DNA from: a bacterium
GTDB lineage: Bacteria > Hinthialibacterota > Hinthialibacteria > Hinthialibacterales > Hinthialibacteraceae
Direction of reading: 5' to 3'
Length of the DNA stretch: 64,000 nt
NCBI GenBank assembly: GCA_016125385.1
Contig: WGLV01000043.1
Span: 48,050 to 112,049, forward strand
The translations under genes were made by a program, and so were the position numbers. Shown here piece after piece: positions 62,391 through 64,000 of the stretch (positions within the stretch are counted from its first letter, which is position 1; each line of letters opens with the position of its first letter). The notes under the pieces are model-generated. The model saw only the letters and a list, made by a program, of their open reading frames with translations, was not told the DNA's origin and made no database searches.

Positions 62391-64000
62391 ATGTCTTTCA
62401 TCAAGATGAACATACGCAATAAATTGTTGGCAGGTATTCTGCCGATTGTTTTCATCGCACTGGGCGTAACCGGCTACCTGATCTATCACACCGCCGCCAA
62501 CACCGTCCTTGACCAGGAAATCGAGAATATGTCTTCCAAGGTCGACGACATCGTTTTTCAGCTCAACAACTGGTTTGACACCCGTCTCGCCATCGCCAAA
62601 ACATACAGCGAAGACTCAGAGATCATCGCGGCGTGCCAGCAGCATCAGGAAGGCTTGGCCAAACACCGGCTGACTGATCTCTACGACGAACTCGGCGGCT
62701 ATGAAGAAGTATTTCTGGCTGATACCAAAGGCGTGATTTTCGACTCCAGCACGGGAAACGCGACTGGCATCGACGTGCTGTCACTCCCGATGTACGCGAT
62801 CAATATCGAAACCGCGCTCAAAGGCGAATCGCATATCGGCGACGCCTTCGCTTCGCCCGCCTCCGGTCTGCCGGTTTCGTTAATTACAGTCCCCGTGATG
62901 AAAGACGGCGTCGTGGTGGGCATCCTCGGAACACCCGTTGAATTACAGAAATTCTCTGAAGATTTTATCGCCCACGTCAACATCGCCAACACAGGCTATG
63001 CCTATATCATCGATAAAAACGGAACCACGCTCGCCCATCAAAACAAAGACTACATCCTCAAAATTAACGTTTCCGACTACGACTTCGGCAAGCAGCTGCT
63101 GAAACAACGAACGGGAAAACTGGAATACAACTGGAAAGGCGTCGACAAGATCGCGGTCATGAACGAGTACAAATCCATGAGCTGGATCGTGGCGGCGACC
63201 GTGGACCGTGACGAAATACTCTCTCCAATCTATGCAATCCGGAGGATCCTGATAACAGCGATCCTTCTCAGCGCGCTGGGCGGTTTTCTCTGCATCTACT
63301 GGTTGTCGAACCGAATCGTCACTCCCATCCAGACGGCGGCCCGTTTTCTCAACAACGTCGCTTCGGGCGATCTCACTCAAACTCTGACGATCGACAGGAA
63401 TGATGAAGTCGGTCAGATGTCGCAATCGCTGAACGTCATGATCCGCCAATTGCGTGAAATCATCGGCTCCATTCAGGAATCGTCGCAACAGGTCGCTTCC
63501 AGCGCCGAACAGCTATCCGCGTCGTCTCAATCGCTCGCCAACGGCGCCACCGAACAGGCGGCCAGCCTGGAGGAGACCTCCGCCTCGATTGAACAATTAA
63601 CCAGTTCGATTGAAAAGAATTCCGAGAACGCGCAGGAAACCAACAAAGCGGCTTCGAACGCTGCGAAACAGGCCGAAATCGGCGGCAAAGCCGTCATTGA
63701 TACGGTCGAGGCGATGAAGCGAATCGCCGATCAGATCGGCATCGTTGACGACATCGCCGACCAGACCAACCTGCTCGCGCTTAACGCCGCCATCGAGGCG
63801 GCCCGCGCCGGCGAAATGGGCAAAGGGTTCGCGGTTGTCGCGGTGGAAGTGAGAAAACTCGCCGAAAACGCGGGCGTCACCATCCGCGAAGTCGTGACCG
63901 CGATCAACAAGGCGACCCAACTGGTTCAGGATATCGCGGCCGCCTGCGCCGAGCAGAACGAAGGCGCGACGCAAATCCGCAAGGCGATCAACGAACTGGA
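62391..64000 (+). CDS. Methyl-accepting chemotaxis protein, dCache sensor, 3' end cut by window
   Basis: Open from the ATG at 62391 to the window end (536 codons). Membrane helix about 12-31, a dCache_1-like sensor (about 35-280) with [18 protein letters not shown] and [19 protein letters not shown], second helix about 283-304, HAMP (about 305-358) and the MCP domain with the tip [20 protein letters not shown]. After VRKLAE (about residue 490) it continues [10 protein letters not shown], skipping about 21 residues that the first chemoreceptor has there ([10 protein letters not shown] to AES). The receptor may be signalling-defective or a variant. The sensor differs from the first one, so the two probably sense different ligands. 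Confidence 0.93.
   Translation, partial: MSFIKMNIRNKLLAGILPIVFIALGVTGYLIYHTAANTVLDQEIENMSSKVDDIVFQLNNWFDTRLAIAKTYSEDSEIIAACQQHQEGLAKHRLTDLYDELGGYEEVFLADTKGVIFDSSTGNATGIDVLSLPMYAINIETALKGESHIGDAFASPASGLPVSLITVPVMKDGVVVGILGTPVELQKFSEDFIAHVNIANTGYAYIIDKNGTTLAHQNKDYILKINVSDYDFGKQLLKQRTGKLEYNWKGVDKIAVMNEYKSMSWIVAATVDRDEILSPIYAIRRILITAILLSALGGFLCIYWLSNRIVTPIQTAARFLNNVASGDLTQTLTIDRNDEVGQMSQSLNVMIRQLREIIGSIQESSQQVASSAEQLSASSQSLANGATEQAASLEETSASIEQLTSSIEKNSENAQETNKAASNAAKQAEIGGKAVIDTVEAMKRIADQIGIVDDIADQTNLLALNAAIEAARAGEMGKGFAVVAVEVRKLAENAGVTIREVVTAINKATQLVQDIAAACAEQNEGATQIRKAINEL

Overview
The window is a GC-rich chromosomal stretch, densely packed on both strands, from a Gram-negative, probably uncultured bacterium. 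The envelope evidence is a BBP2-like beta-barrel porin, several lipoboxes, an O-antigen-ligase-like protein and SecG. The gene content points to the PVC superphylum or a nearby lineage such as Hydrogenedentota or Sumerlaeota: a cytochrome/DUF1549/DUF1553 protein paired with a Tat-exported DUF1501 protein, a ThuA-DUF1080 fusion, a sialate O-acetylesterase, an FGE-fold protein, and stand-alone pseudopilins with the 'GFTLIELLIVVAIIGILAAI' head. That placement is inference; no rRNA is present.

Layout. 1-5.2 kb: 5' part of a GH38-like glycosidase (minus), pdxA, an MNT/HEPN pair coupled to a VanX-type lipoprotein peptidase, a GT4 glycosyltransferase and deoC. 5.2-8.1 kb: minus-strand glycolytic operon gap-pgk-secG, without tpiA. 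8.3-17.9 kb: FGE-like protein, an unknown, an aminotransferase, a membrane protein, a parallel beta-helix protein, ogt, two Cys-motif unknowns, an exported unknown and moaA. 17.9-18.5 kb: a gene-free island of short odd-length palindromes. 18.5-22.3 kb: porin, tRNA-Leu(UAG), trpG and trpE. 22.3-24.8 kb: AT-richer unknowns, a Phd/RelE toxin-antitoxin pair and a DUF2283 remnant. 24.9-29.2 kb: an AttEFGH-like ABC system with fused permeases. 29.4-36.5 kb: a pseudopilin, the pyruvate dehydrogenase operon aceE-aceF-lpdA and divergent lplA. 36.6-42.8 kb: pyrE, a lipoprotein, a second pseudopilin, a TMEM175-type channel, a TPR protein and mutS. 42.9-52.0 kb: carbohydrate-linked and planctomycete-type secreted proteins plus a UPF0104 membrane protein. 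52.0-59.7 kb: O-antigen ligase/TPR protein overlapping a histidine kinase, YicC, mtnP, GT2, a secreted unknown and a MazG-like protein. 59.7-64 kb: two chemoreceptors, one frameshifted and one with a 21-residue gap in its signalling helix (cut by the window end).

How it fits together. The core is central metabolism: glycolysis, pyruvate dehydrogenase with its own lipoate ligase, tryptophan, pyrimidine, molybdopterin and methionine salvage. Around it are exported proteins for polysaccharide breakdown and surface assembly. Several promoters share a clear sigma70-like pattern (TTGAxA, 16-17 bp, TAxAAT or TATAxT). I see no prophage, transposase, CRISPR array or integron. I found no clear new multi-gene system. 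The best leads are the palindrome island, the chemoreceptor pair, the MNT/HEPN-peptidase cluster and the fused Att transporter.
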